NCBI GenBank assembly: GCA_947652665.1
Contig: CANTDZ010000013.1
Span: 1 to 36,200, forward strand
Length of the DNA stretch: 36,200 nt
DNA from: an uncultured Clostridia bacterium
GTDB lineage: Bacteria; Bacillota; Clostridia; Oscillospirales; Acutalibacteraceae
Reading direction: 5' to 3'
The position numbers and the translations under genes are program-made. Shown in pieces: positions 1-7,477 of the stretch; position 1 is the stretch's first letter, and each line of letters opens with the position of its first letter. The notes below the pieces were generated by a model. That model was not told where the DNA came from and did no database searches. It saw nothing but the letters and a program-made list of their open reading frames with translations.

Positions 1-54
1 TTCATCCTTCTACCTTTTTCTTTCTTCTTTGTCCAATATGTATTGTACTCCTAC

Positions 55-96
55 AGCCCCTGCTGGAAAAAAGCCCGGCAGGGGCTTGATTTTTTT
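55..96 (+). terminator. Rho-independent terminator of an upstream gene
   Basis: A 9-bp perfect stem, AGCCCCTGC (55-63) with GCAGGGGCT (78-86), is followed by a run of seven T (90-96). The gene it ends lies outside the window to the left. Its tail overlaps the promoter of the next gene. Confidence 0.85.
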
Positions 97-114
97 CCTA
101 TTTATCGCTATACT
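86..114 (+). promoter_or_regulatory. Sigma-A promoter for the DegV gene
   Basis: TTGATT (86-91) and TATACT (109-114) are separated by 17 bp, 35 bp ahead of the chosen start. The -35 box is embedded in the terminator tail, so the unit restarts immediately after the previous gene ends. Confidence 0.7.
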
Positions 115-148
115 AAGATATGTATAGTTTTTTGAAAGGATGGACCTT

Positions 149-1012
149 ATGGATAGAATAAAGATCTCTACGGATTCAACCGCCGATATCCCCTCTAAAT
201 TTTGCAAGGAGCTGGGAATCAGCGTCCTGCCCCTGACCATCCTCACCGAGGACAAAGAGTACCGGGACGGAGTCGACATCACGCCCAGTGAGTTTTACAA
301 GATACTGGAAACAGCACCTAAGCTTCCCACATCGGCTCAGGTGACGACTACGGCCTATTTGGAGCTCTATGAGGAGACCTGGAAGGCCGGCTTCACTCAC
401 CAGGTACACGTTACCCTGAATTCCAAGGGCTCCGGCACGTATCAGGCGGCGGTGCTTTCCAGGGATATGTTCTTTGAGGAGCATCCTGAGGCCCAGGACG
501 CTTTCCAAATCCATATCATTGATTCTAAAACCTACAGTATGTCCTACGGTACCGCTGTGGTCGAGGGTGCCCAGCTGGCCCAAAAGGGGGCTTCTGTAGA
601 GGAGATTATTGCCCACATCAACGATTACTTAAAACACGCGCGCCCCATGTTCATCCCGCTGGATTTAAAGTGTGTCAAGAAATCCGGGCGCATCTCTCCC
701 GCCGCCGCTTTCGTTGGCGACGCGCTGGGACTCAAGCCGCTGATTACCTTTGAGGACGGCGAAGCGAAAATCCTCTCTAAGGCAAGGGGAGAGGACAAAG
801 CCATCGCCATGCTCGTGGACCGTTGTATGCAGGAGCGCCGCCCCAACACCAATTACACGCTGGTGCACGGCAACAACATGAAGGCTTACGCGAAGCTGAA
901 AAAAGCCTGCACAAAGGCCTTGGAACGTCCGCCTCTGGCTGAATATGAGGTGGGATGCATCATAGGCATCAACACAGGGCCCAACATGGTGGGCATTCTG
1001 TACCGTACCTAA
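149..1012 (+). CDS. DegV family fatty-acid-binding protein
   Basis: This 287-aa protein matches the DegV family, cytosolic proteins that bind a single fatty acid and in Firmicutes often act as FakB subunits handing it to the FakA kinase. Visible family marks are the N-terminal KISTDSTADIPS strand-turn, the PTSAQVT segment near residue 65, the central VHVTLNSKGSGTYQ block, and the C-terminal HGNN and GPNMVGILY motifs. Length fits the usual 280-290 aa. An ATG lies at 140, but the Shine-Dalgarno GAAAGGA (134-140) overlaps it and sits 8 nt ahead of the ATG at 149, so 149 is chosen. No FakA gene is in the window, so the kinase partner is not shown here. The kinase gene downstream starts 37 nt later and is probably co-transcribed. 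Confidence 0.9.
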   Translation: MDRIKISTDSTADIPSKFCKELGISVLPLTILTEDKEYRDGVDITPSEFYKILETAPKLPTSAQVTTTAYLELYEETWKAGFTHQVHVTLNSKGSGTYQAAVLSRDMFFEEHPEAQDAFQIHIIDSKTYSMSYGTAVVEGAQLAQKGASVEEIIAHINDYLKHARPMFIPLDLKCVKKSGRISPAAAFVGDALGLKPLITFEDGEAKILSKARGEDKAIAMLVDRCMQERRPNTNYTLVHGNNMKAYAKLKKACTKALERPPLAEYEVGCIIGINTGPNMVGILYRT

Positions 1013-1049
1013 AACCGGGATTTTTTAATCTGGAAAGAAGGAACATTCT

Positions 1050-3167
1050 GTGCCGACCATAAAAAGCATTGTTGTAAAAGATATGAAAAAGATCACCTTT
1101 ATTTTGGTGACGGTCATATTCCTTCTTTCCACACTTATCCAGGTGGCGGGGCAGCAGCAGGCCGGACTGGACAATGCCCGCCGGATATTCGACCAGGTTG
1201 GGCAGCTGCTGGAGGAAAATTCCAAAGAGCTGGAGCAAGTCCAGGCCGAGTACAATGCCCGGTGCCTCAACAGCGCCCGGACGGCGGCATACATATTGGA
1301 ATACAACCCGGCAGCCCGGGACGACGTAGACGAGCTGAAAAAAATCGCGGCAGGCGTGGAAGTGGATGAAATCCATATCTTCAATACAGACGGCGTAATC
1401 GTAGCCGGCACGCACCCGGAGTATTTCGGGCTCTCTTTCGATTCCGGTGAGCAGATGGGGTTCTTCAAGCCCCTGCTGACAGACAAGGCTTTGGAGCTGG
1501 TCCAGGACATTACCCCCAACACAGCAGAAGAAAAGCTTATGCAGTATTCGGCTTTGTGGAGCGAAGACGGAAGCTTTATCCTGCAGGTGGGCATGGCCCC
1601 GGACAATGTCCTGCGGGCCACGGAGAAGAACGAGCTTTCCTACATATTTTCCCTATTGCGCACGAAGATGGGCTATAGCCTGTACGCCATCGACCAGGAA
1701 AGCGGGGTCGTTGTTGGCTCCACGGTGGAGGGTGATTTGGATAAGCACATCCAAGAGCTGGGCCTAAATGAAAGCCAGCTGCAATCGTCCGGGGCATTTT
1801 ACCTGCAGACAGAGCACGGGATAGCCTGCGGATACTCTGTGCTGGTGCAGGGGAATTACCTGGTGTGGACGACATTGCTGTTTGATTTTTATAAATCTGT
1901 GCTGGTAAGCGAGCTCTGGCTTTTGGCCGGGCTGTTCCTGGTTTCCGCGCTGCTGGTCTACACGGTGTCGAACATCATGAACCGCACGGTCATCGATCCC
2001 TTGGAAGGCGCGGTAGAAAAGGCCGAGGCGGCCAATGAGGCGAAATCGGAGTTCCTGTTCAATATGTCCCACGACCTGCGCACGCCTATGAATGCCATCA
2101 TGGGGTTCACGGATTTAGCGCTAAAGAGCGGCGATTGCGAAGCCCAGCGTGGCTATCTGAAGAATATCGAGGTATCTTCCAAGCAGCTGCTGGATATTAT
2201 CGATAATATTTTGGAGCTTTCCAAAATCGAGAACCACCAGGTGCTCATTGACGAGGAACTGGTGGATGTGAACGAGACGTTCCAAAAGATTGGCACTATT
2301 TTTGACAGCGATCTGAAAGATAAGCAGCTTTCTTATAAGTTGAATACAGATATAAAGCATCCGTATATGTTTGTGGATACTTCCCATTATTCGCAAATAT
2401 TCCTAAATATCGTAAGCAATGCTATAAAATATACGCCTAAAGGCGGACAGATCCACGTTTCAGCCAAAGAACTGCCTGGAGATGCGCCGGACAGGTGTTT
2501 TATCGAGACTGTCATTGTCGACAACGGCATCGGTATGTCCGAAGAATTCCTGTCCCAGGTTTACGATTCCTTTACCCGCGAGCGCACCTCTACGGCTAGC
2601 GGCATACAGGGGACGGGCTTAGGCCTGGCCATTGTAAAGAACCTGGTTGAGCTCATGGGCGGCACGATCGATATTGAAAGCCAGCAAGGCAAGGGAACGC
2701 GTGTTACGGTACGCATACCGCACCGGCTGGGCGAGGCGCCGTCCCCGAAGGCAGATCTTGCGGAAGACGAGCGGGTCCTGCAAGGCCGGCGCGTCCTGCT
2801 GGCGGAGGACATCGACATTAACGCCCTCATCTGTACCCGGCTGCTCACGGCCAAGGGCTGCCTGGTCGACCGTGCCCGGGACGGCGTGGAATGCGTGGAT
2901 ATGCTCCAAAAAGCCGGGCCGGGCTATTATGACCTGATCCTCATGGATATTCAGATGCCCAACATGGACGGCTACAAAACAACCCGCGCCATCCGGGCCT
3001 TTACGGACGAGAAGAAAGCTTCCATCCCCATCCTGGCCCTGACGGCAAACGCGTTCAAGGAAGACCAGGAGAAAGCCGTAGAGGCCGGCATGAACGCCCA
3101 CGTGGCAAAGCCTCTGGACGCCGCGAAAATGTTTGCGGCTATGTCCGAGGCGCTAAAAGGCCGATAA
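1050..3167 (+). CDS. Membrane hybrid sensor histidine kinase with C-terminal receiver
   Basis: This is a 705-aa two-component sensor. Residues about 13-34 form the first membrane segment. An extracytoplasmic sensor of about 250 residues (possibly Cache-like) follows, then a second membrane segment near 285-307. The HisKA domain carries the phosphoacceptor His341 in [12 protein letters not shown]. The HATPase domain shows the N box ([11 protein letters not shown]), the G1 box (DNGIGMS) and the [10 protein letters not shown] box. A linker leads to a receiver domain (about 580-702) with phosphoacceptor Asp633 in LILMDIQMP and the switch Thr/Lys in LALTANAF and HVAKPLD. The start is GTG at 1050, 7 nt after AGAAGGA; the ATG at 1083 has no good ribosome binding site. 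The protein has no Hpt or DNA-binding output, so a separate partner must exist elsewhere. Its ligand cannot be told from sequence. Confidence 0.9.
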   Translation: MPTIKSIVVKDMKKITFILVTVIFLLSTLIQVAGQQQAGLDNARRIFDQVGQLLEENSKELEQVQAEYNARCLNSARTAAYILEYNPAARDDVDELKKIAAGVEVDEIHIFNTDGVIVAGTHPEYFGLSFDSGEQMGFFKPLLTDKALELVQDITPNTAEEKLMQYSALWSEDGSFILQVGMAPDNVLRATEKNELSYIFSLLRTKMGYSLYAIDQESGVVVGSTVEGDLDKHIQELGLNESQLQSSGAFYLQTEHGIACGYSVLVQGNYLVWTTLLFDFYKSVLVSELWLLAGLFLVSALLVYTVSNIMNRTVIDPLEGAVEKAEAANEAKSEFLFNMSHDLRTPMNAIMGFTDLALKSGDCEAQRGYLKNIEVSSKQLLDIIDNILELSKIENHQVLIDEELVDVNETFQKIGTIFDSDLKDKQLSYKLNTDIKHPYMFVDTSHYSQIFLNIVSNAIKYTPKGGQIHVSAKELPGDAPDRCFIETVIVDNGIGMSEEFLSQVYDSFTRERTSTASGIQGTGLGLAIVKNLVELMGGTIDIESQQGKGTRVTVRIPHRLGEAPSPKADLAEDERVLQGRRVLLAEDIDINALICTRLLTAKGCLVDRARDGVECVDMLQKAGPGYYDLILMDIQMPNMDGYKTTRAIRAFTDEKKASIPILALTANAFKEDQEKAVEAGMNAHVAKPLDAAKMFAAMSEALKGR

Positions 3168-3177
3168 CTCAAAATAA

Positions 3178-3215
3178 AAACGCCCACCAGACCTTTTCGG
3201 GAATGGTGGGCGTTT
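3178..3215. terminator. Bidirectional terminator between convergent genes
   Basis: A perfect 12-bp stem, AAACGCCCACCA (3178-3189) with TGGTGGGCGTTT (3204-3215), has A and T flanks. It sits between the kinase stop (plus) and the oxidoreductase stop (minus) and can serve both. Confidence 0.85.
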
Positions 3216-3226
3216 CGAATTATGTT

Positions 3227-4330
3227 TTAGATTTCGTCTATGTGGACTTCCACCTCATGGCCGCACGCGCTGGAGCGGATGATGCCATCGATGATCGCCT
3301 GGTTGTAGATGATCTGGCTGGTGGGGATGGGGGCGGGGAGGCCCTGCTCTACGGCGTCCACAAAAGCGCGGCACTTCTTGTAGAAGCAATCCTTTTTGTC
3401 CTCCTTGGGGGCCGGCAAGGGAATGGGTGTATGGGTGGGCTGGCCAAACTCGTCATGGAACAGGGTGACGGGGCCGCAGCTGCCGTCCCAAGCGCCGCCC
3501 CACAGGGATTCGGGGTTGGCAGGCTCGACCTTCAGGCCGGCGTCGGTGCCCAGGAACAGGGTGTTGCCGGTAGTGTCCATATGCATGGCCCAAGACATCC
3601 GGAAGTCCAGGGTGATGCCGCCTTCCAGACGGATGAACGCGCCGCAGAAGTCGTCCACGGAGAAGCGGGCGGCGTCCTCGGGCGGGGTGTACTTGGGGTT
3701 CTTGCCGAAGAAGTCGTAGCTGACTGCCGAGACGGTAAGGGGCTTTGGGTAACCCAGGGCGTTAAGGCACATATCCAGCGAATAGCAGCCGATATCGGCC
3801 AGCGCGCCCACGCCGGCATAGCGCTTCTCGATAAAGGTACGGCCGGGGATGCCCCTGCGGCGGCCGCCGCCCGTCTGCACATAGTAGACCTGGCCCAGCT
3901 TGCCGCTCTGCACGACTTCTTTGATCTTCTGCATCCGCTCGTCATACCGGGGCTGGAAGCCGATGGTGAGGATCTTCCCAGTCTCCTTTTCCACCCGGCG
4001 CAGCTCTAAAGCGTCTTCCAGGGTGACCGTCATGGGCTTCTCCAACAGCACATGGCAGCCTGCTTTCAGTGCAGCAATGGCGCACTCGGCGTGGGTAGAG
4101 TTGTAGGTGCATACGCTTACCGCGTCCAGCTGCACCTTGTCCAGCATCTCCTGGGCGCTCTCAAAGGCCTGGGCCTCGGGGAACTCCCAGCGGTCCAAAG
4201 CCTCCCGGGCCTTGCCGGGGATGATGTCCGCACCCGCCACGATTTCCACGTCGTCCATCTGCTTATAGGCCCGTACGTGGGAGTTGGAAATGCCGCCGGT
4301 GCCAATAATGCCGATCCTAAGTTTTTCCAT
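3227..4330 (-). CDS. Gfo/Idh/MocA family NAD(P)-dependent oxidoreductase
   Basis: This 367-aa protein has the two-domain architecture of the glucose-fructose oxidoreductase/inositol dehydrogenase family. The N-terminal Rossmann fold begins with RIGIIGTGGISNSH (G10-x-G12). The catalytic-lysine motif EKP occurs in LLEKPMTV, and an alpha/beta C-terminal domain follows with the conserved DIGCYSLDM stretch. The family oxidises or epimerises sugars, inositols or related polyols; the substrate here is unknown. The frame stays open upstream to 4528, but the ATG at 4330 is preceded by AAAGGAGGG (4346-4338) and starts the canonical Rossmann strand, so it is the start. It is divergent from the glycan operon and has its own promoter, so a role in sugar-precursor metabolism for that operon is possible but only inferred. 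Confidence 0.9.
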   Translation of the reverse strand: MEKLRIGIIGTGGISNSHVRAYKQMDDVEIVAGADIIPGKAREALDRWEFPEAQAFESAQEMLDKVQLDAVSVCTYNSTHAECAIAALKAGCHVLLEKPMTVTLEDALELRRVEKETGKILTIGFQPRYDERMQKIKEVVQSGKLGQVYYVQTGGGRRRGIPGRTFIEKRYAGVGALADIGCYSLDMCLNALGYPKPLTVSAVSYDFFGKNPKYTPPEDAARFSVDDFCGAFIRLEGGITLDFRMSWAMHMDTTGNTLFLGTDAGLKVEPANPESLWGGAWDGSCGPVTLFHDEFGQPTHTPIPLPAPKEDKKDCFYKKCRAFVDAVEQGLPAPIPTSQIIYNQAIIDGIIRSSACGHEVEVHIDEI

Positions 4331-4394
4331 AAAAAAGCCCTCCTTTTGCGGCCCGAAAGTTATAGTTTGAAAGTAGGCCGCAGGCTCTTCGGGT

Positions 4395-4423
4395 ATTATA
4401 GTCGTGAGAGGGGAGAAAGTCAA
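4395..4423 (-). promoter_or_regulatory. Sigma-A promoter for the Gfo/Idh/MocA gene
   Basis: Read on the minus strand, TTGACT (4423-4418) and a consensus TATAAT (4400-4395) are 17 bp apart, about 65 nt ahead of the start at 4330. The match is strong. Confidence 0.8.
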
Positions 4424-4441
4424 CATGCTTTTGAGAAAATC

Positions 4442-4470
4442 TTGCAATTCTGGCATTGATATGGTATCAT
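4442..4470 (+). promoter_or_regulatory. Sigma-A promoter for the surface-glycan operon
   Basis: TTGCAA (4442-4447) and TATCAT (4465-4470) are separated by 17 bp, 32 bp ahead of the GTG start at 4503. It lies back to back with the minus-strand promoter at 4395-4423, so one regulator bound between them could affect both units. No other clear promoter was seen within the eight-gene run. Confidence 0.7.
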
Positions 4471-4502
4471 ACTTTAATATGGGACGATTAGGAGGTTTTT
4501 GC

Positions 4503-5630
4503 GTGGAAAAACGGGATAAGCTTATCATTGGCGCGGGGCTTTATGGGCTGTACTCGGCGCTGTTCTGTGGGCAGCGGGGCCAAAGCGTCACCGTGCTGGA
4601 GTGCGACAGCCGTCCCTTTGGGCGCGCCACCTATATCAACCAGGCCCGGGTGCACCAGGGCTACCATTACCCGCGGTCGCTTTCCACGGCCTTGAAGTCT
4701 GCCGGATACTTCCAGCGTTTCAACGAAGACTTTGGCTTTGCCATTAACCGGGAGTTCGAGAAGGTCTACGCCACCTCCCGGCAGTTTTCCTGGTCAGACG
4801 GCGCGCAGTTCAAGAATTTTTGCCGCATGGCGGGAATCCCCTGCGAGGAGCTCCACCCCGAGCGCTTCTTCAAAAAGGGGATGTGCGACGGCGCGTTCCT
4901 CACCCGGGAGTACACCTATGATGCTAGGATTCTGTGCGACTATTACCTGGAAAAATTAAAAGACCTCCCCAACGTGGAGATTTTATACAATGCCGACATC
5001 CAGTCTATCGAGCGCCACGCCGACTGCTACCGCGTGTTCACGGCGGACAAGCCCTACGAGACGGGCTTCCTCCTCAACGCTACGTATGCGGGCGCCAACC
5101 AGATTTTGGATATGGTGGGCTTCGAAAAATTTAAGATAAAGTACGAGCTGTGCGAGATTATCCTCTGCAACGTAAACGATAAGCTGCGCCAGTACGGCTT
5201 CACGGTCATGGACGGCCCCTTCTTCTCCATCATGCCCTTCGGCAAAACCGGCGACCATTCCCTGACCTCCGTGACCTTTACGCCCCACACGACCAGCTAT
5301 GACGCCGTCCCCACTTTTCCCTGCCAGGAGAAGAGCGGCGGCCACTGCTCTCCCCGGCGCCTGGGCAACTGCAACGACTGCCCCGCCAAACCCCAGACAG
5401 CCTTCCCCTACATGGCGAGCCTGGCGCGCAAATACTTGAAAGACGACTACGCCTTTGATTATAAAGGCTCCCTGTTCTCCATGAAGCCCATCCTGATGAG
5501 CTCGGAGATCGACGATTCGCGGCCCACGGTGGTGCGCAGCTACTCCACAAAGCCTACCTTTGTGGCCGTGCTTTCCGGCAAGATCAATACAGTGTATGAT
5601 TTGGATGAGGTGCTCAGTGATGAAGAATAG
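4503..5630 (+). CDS. FAD-dependent oxidoreductase (DAO-like) with a four-cysteine insert
   Basis: This 375-aa protein starts with a dinucleotide-binding strand, KLIIGAGLYGLYSA (GxGxxG), followed about 20 residues later by the acidic VLEC end of the second strand. This is typical of FAD-binding D-amino-acid-oxidase/UDP-galactopyranose-mutase-like enzymes. A C-terminal SGKINTVYDLDEVL block probably completes the FAD site. Between them is a cysteine cluster C274-x7-C282-x7-C290-x2-C293, which could hold zinc or an iron-sulfur centre. The start is GTG 4503, 6 nt after TAGGAGGT (4489-4496); the longer open frame to 4404 lacks support and overlaps the divergent promoter. It is the first gene of the glycan operon and overlaps the next gene by 11 nt. 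The substrate is unknown; a sugar-nucleotide or lipid-linked sugar is a reasonable guess. Confidence 0.8.
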   Translation: MEKRDKLIIGAGLYGLYSALFCGQRGQSVTVLECDSRPFGRATYINQARVHQGYHYPRSLSTALKSAGYFQRFNEDFGFAINREFEKVYATSRQFSWSDGAQFKNFCRMAGIPCEELHPERFFKKGMCDGAFLTREYTYDARILCDYYLEKLKDLPNVEILYNADIQSIERHADCYRVFTADKPYETGFLLNATYAGANQILDMVGFEKFKIKYELCEIILCNVNDKLRQYGFTVMDGPFFSIMPFGKTGDHSLTSVTFTPHTTSYDAVPTFPCQEKSGGHCSPRRLGNCNDCPAKPQTAFPYMASLARKYLKDDYAFDYKGSLFSMKPILMSSEIDDSRPTVVRSYSTKPTFVAVLSGKINTVYDLDEVLSDEE

Positions 5631-6558
5631 AGAGAAAAATTTTGCTTCTGCCGTTGTGTACGTCCACAATTCCGCCGACCGGATAGGCCCGTTTTTAGAG
5701 ACGCTCATCGCGGTGCTGGAGGACAACTTTGACCACTCCGAAATCGTCTGCGTCAATGACAGCTCAGACGATGGCAGCGTGCAGGCTATCAAAAAGGCCA
5801 GCGGCAAAGCTGCCCGCAGCAGCATTTCGGTACTGAACATGAGTTATTTCCACGGCCTGGAGCGCTCCATGAACGCTGGGGCTGACCTGGCCATTGGGGA
5901 CTTCCTGTTCGAGTTCGACTCCACAGTGATGGATTACGAACCGGCTGAAATCATGAAGGTCTACCGCCGTGCCCTGGAAGGCTACGACATCGTCAGCGCC
6001 GCGCCCAACCGGAAGCAGAAGGCCTCCTCCAGCCTGTTCTATTGGCTGTTTGACAAGTTTTCCGACGCTCCCTGCCGCATGGCCACCGAGAGCTTCCGCG
6101 TCCTGAGCCGCCGTGCCATCAACCGCGTGATGAGCATGAACAAGACCGTTCCTTACCGGAAAGCCATCTACGCCGGATGCGGGCTCAAGACCGACACCAT
6201 CCAGTATGCCTGCAAGCAGATTCCTGCCGTGCCGGTAGACAAGCGTGAAAAGGGATACCGCCGGGGCCTGGCAGCGGATTCCCTCCTGCTTTTCACCGAT
6301 GCCGGCTACCGTTTTTCCGGCATCATGACCGTGCTGATGATGGCCGTGGCGCTCTTTATGGGCGTTTATTCCATTGTTATCTACTGCACTGGCGCTCCCG
6401 TGGAGGGCTGGACGACCACGATATTGTTCCTGTCGGCGGCGTTTTTCGGGCTGTTCGCCATCCTGACCATTGTAATCAAATACCTCCAGCTCCTGGTGGA
6501 GCTGATACACAAGCGCAAGACTTACAGCTTTGAGAGCATCGAAAAGCTGACGAAATAA
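5620..6558 (+). CDS. GT2 family glycosyltransferase, DPM1/GtrB-like, with two C-terminal membrane segments
   Basis: This 312-aa protein opens with a GT-A nucleotide-sugar domain: SAVVYVHNSADRIGPFLETL, then the VCVNDSSDDGS motif for nucleotide binding, then the DFLFEFDST region in place of the DxD motif. The C-terminus has two hydrophobic spans (about residues 228-252 and 264-290) and a basic tail, as in GtrB/ArnC/dolichol-phosphate-mannose synthase relatives that load a sugar on polyprenyl phosphate at the inner membrane face. The start ATG 5620 lies inside the previous gene and is preceded by GAGGTG; GTG at 5617 is an alternative. A likely role is to supply a lipid-linked sugar donor for the two large membrane proteins downstream. 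The sugar is unknown. Confidence 0.85.
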   Translation: MKNREKNFASAVVYVHNSADRIGPFLETLIAVLEDNFDHSEIVCVNDSSDDGSVQAIKKASGKAARSSISVLNMSYFHGLERSMNAGADLAIGDFLFEFDSTVMDYEPAEIMKVYRRALEGYDIVSAAPNRKQKASSSLFYWLFDKFSDAPCRMATESFRVLSRRAINRVMSMNKTVPYRKAIYAGCGLKTDTIQYACKQIPAVPVDKREKGYRRGLAADSLLLFTDAGYRFSGIMTVLMMAVALFMGVYSIVIYCTGAPVEGWTTTILFLSAAFFGLFAILTIVIKYLQLLVELIHKRKTYSFESIEKLTK

Positions 6559-6568
6559 GGAGGCTTTC

Positions 6569-7477
6569 ATGACGGCATTAGTAGGGTACACGGGCTTTGT
6601 GGGGAGCAATCTTTATGCTTCCGGGAAGATCGACAAGGCCTACAACTCAAAGAATATAGAAGAGGCTTACGGCACGTCCCCCGACCTTTTGCTGTACGCG
6701 GGGCTGCCTGCCGCCAAGTTCCTGGCCAACCACGCGCCTGAAAAGGACAGGGAAGTAGTGGAAGGGGCCCAGCGGAATATCGAGTGCATTGCGCCGAAAA
6801 AGCTGGTGCTCATTTCTACAATAGACGTTTTCCCTGCGCCCAACGGGGTGGACGAGGATTCGCCCATCGATGCCGAAAAGCTGCATCCCTACGGCTACAA
6901 CCGTCGCCAGTTGGAACTGTGGGTACAGGAGAAGTCCCCCGACGCCTTGATAGTACGCTTGCCGGGGCTGTTTGGCAAGAACCTGAAAAAGAATTTCATT
7001 TACGATTTCATGAACCCTGTGCCGTCCATGCTCACCGAGGCAAAGGTTGCCCAGCTAGGGGTAGGGGAGAGCTACGGGCCGCCTGAAAACGGCTTCTGCA
7101 AGAGAAAAGCGCTTAACGCGGAGCAGTTAGCCGTCTTGGCAGGAGAGCTTAAAAACCAAGGCTTCACAGCGCTCCATTTCACAGACAGCCGCAGCGTCTA
7201 CCAATTTTACCCCTTACGCCGGTTGTGGGAGGACATCCAGACTGCTCTGCAAAATGGCCTGCTCCTGTGGCACCCTGCCACCGGACCCGTGTCCGCCGGG
7301 GAAATCTATCATAGCCTTACCGGGGACGTCTTCGAAAACCATCTGTCTGCGCCCCCTGCCAACTACGATTACCGTACCCGCTACGCCCATCTGTTCGGCG
7401 GACAGGACGGCTATATTTGTGATAAAGCGACTATTTTGAAGGAGATCAAAGAATATGTCACAGGAGCGCAAAGCTAA
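6569..7477 (+). CDS. NAD(P)-dependent extended SDR, epimerase/dehydratase/reductase-like
   Basis: This 302-aa protein has a Rossmann start, ALVGYTGFVGSN, giving G6-x2-G9-x2-G12 as in extended short-chain dehydrogenases of the RmlD/GalE type. The LISTIDVF strand provides the catalytic Ser/Thr, and the active-site Tyr108 follows. At the Tyr+4 position, where the family has Lys, this protein has Arg112 (PYGYNRRQ), which may alter or weaken catalysis. The start ATG 6569 follows AAGGAGG by a few nucleotides. It overlaps the next gene by 23 nt. A role in making or reducing a nucleotide-linked sugar for the operon is inferred from context only. Confidence 0.75.
   Translation: MTALVGYTGFVGSNLYASGKIDKAYNSKNIEEAYGTSPDLLLYAGLPAAKFLANHAPEKDREVVEGAQRNIECIAPKKLVLISTIDVFPAPNGVDEDSPIDAEKLHPYGYNRRQLELWVQEKSPDALIVRLPGLFGKNLKKNFIYDFMNPVPSMLTEAKVAQLGVGESYGPPENGFCKRKALNAEQLAVLAGELKNQGFTALHFTDSRSVYQFYPLRRLWEDIQTALQNGLLLWHPATGPVSAGEIYHSLTGDVFENHLSAPPANYDYRTRYAHLFGGQDGYICDKATILKEIKEYVTGAQS

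Noticed and set aside
3203..4009. A 268-codon plus-strand frame opposite the oxidoreductase
   Set aside because: It begins within the terminator hairpin, has low-complexity Ala/Gly/Val content and no family mark.
4331..4528. An upstream extension of the Gfo/Idh/MocA frame by 66 residues
   Set aside because: It overlaps the divergent promoters and the start of the FAD oxidoreductase gene, while ATG 4330 has a strong AAAGGAGGG and starts the Rossmann strand.
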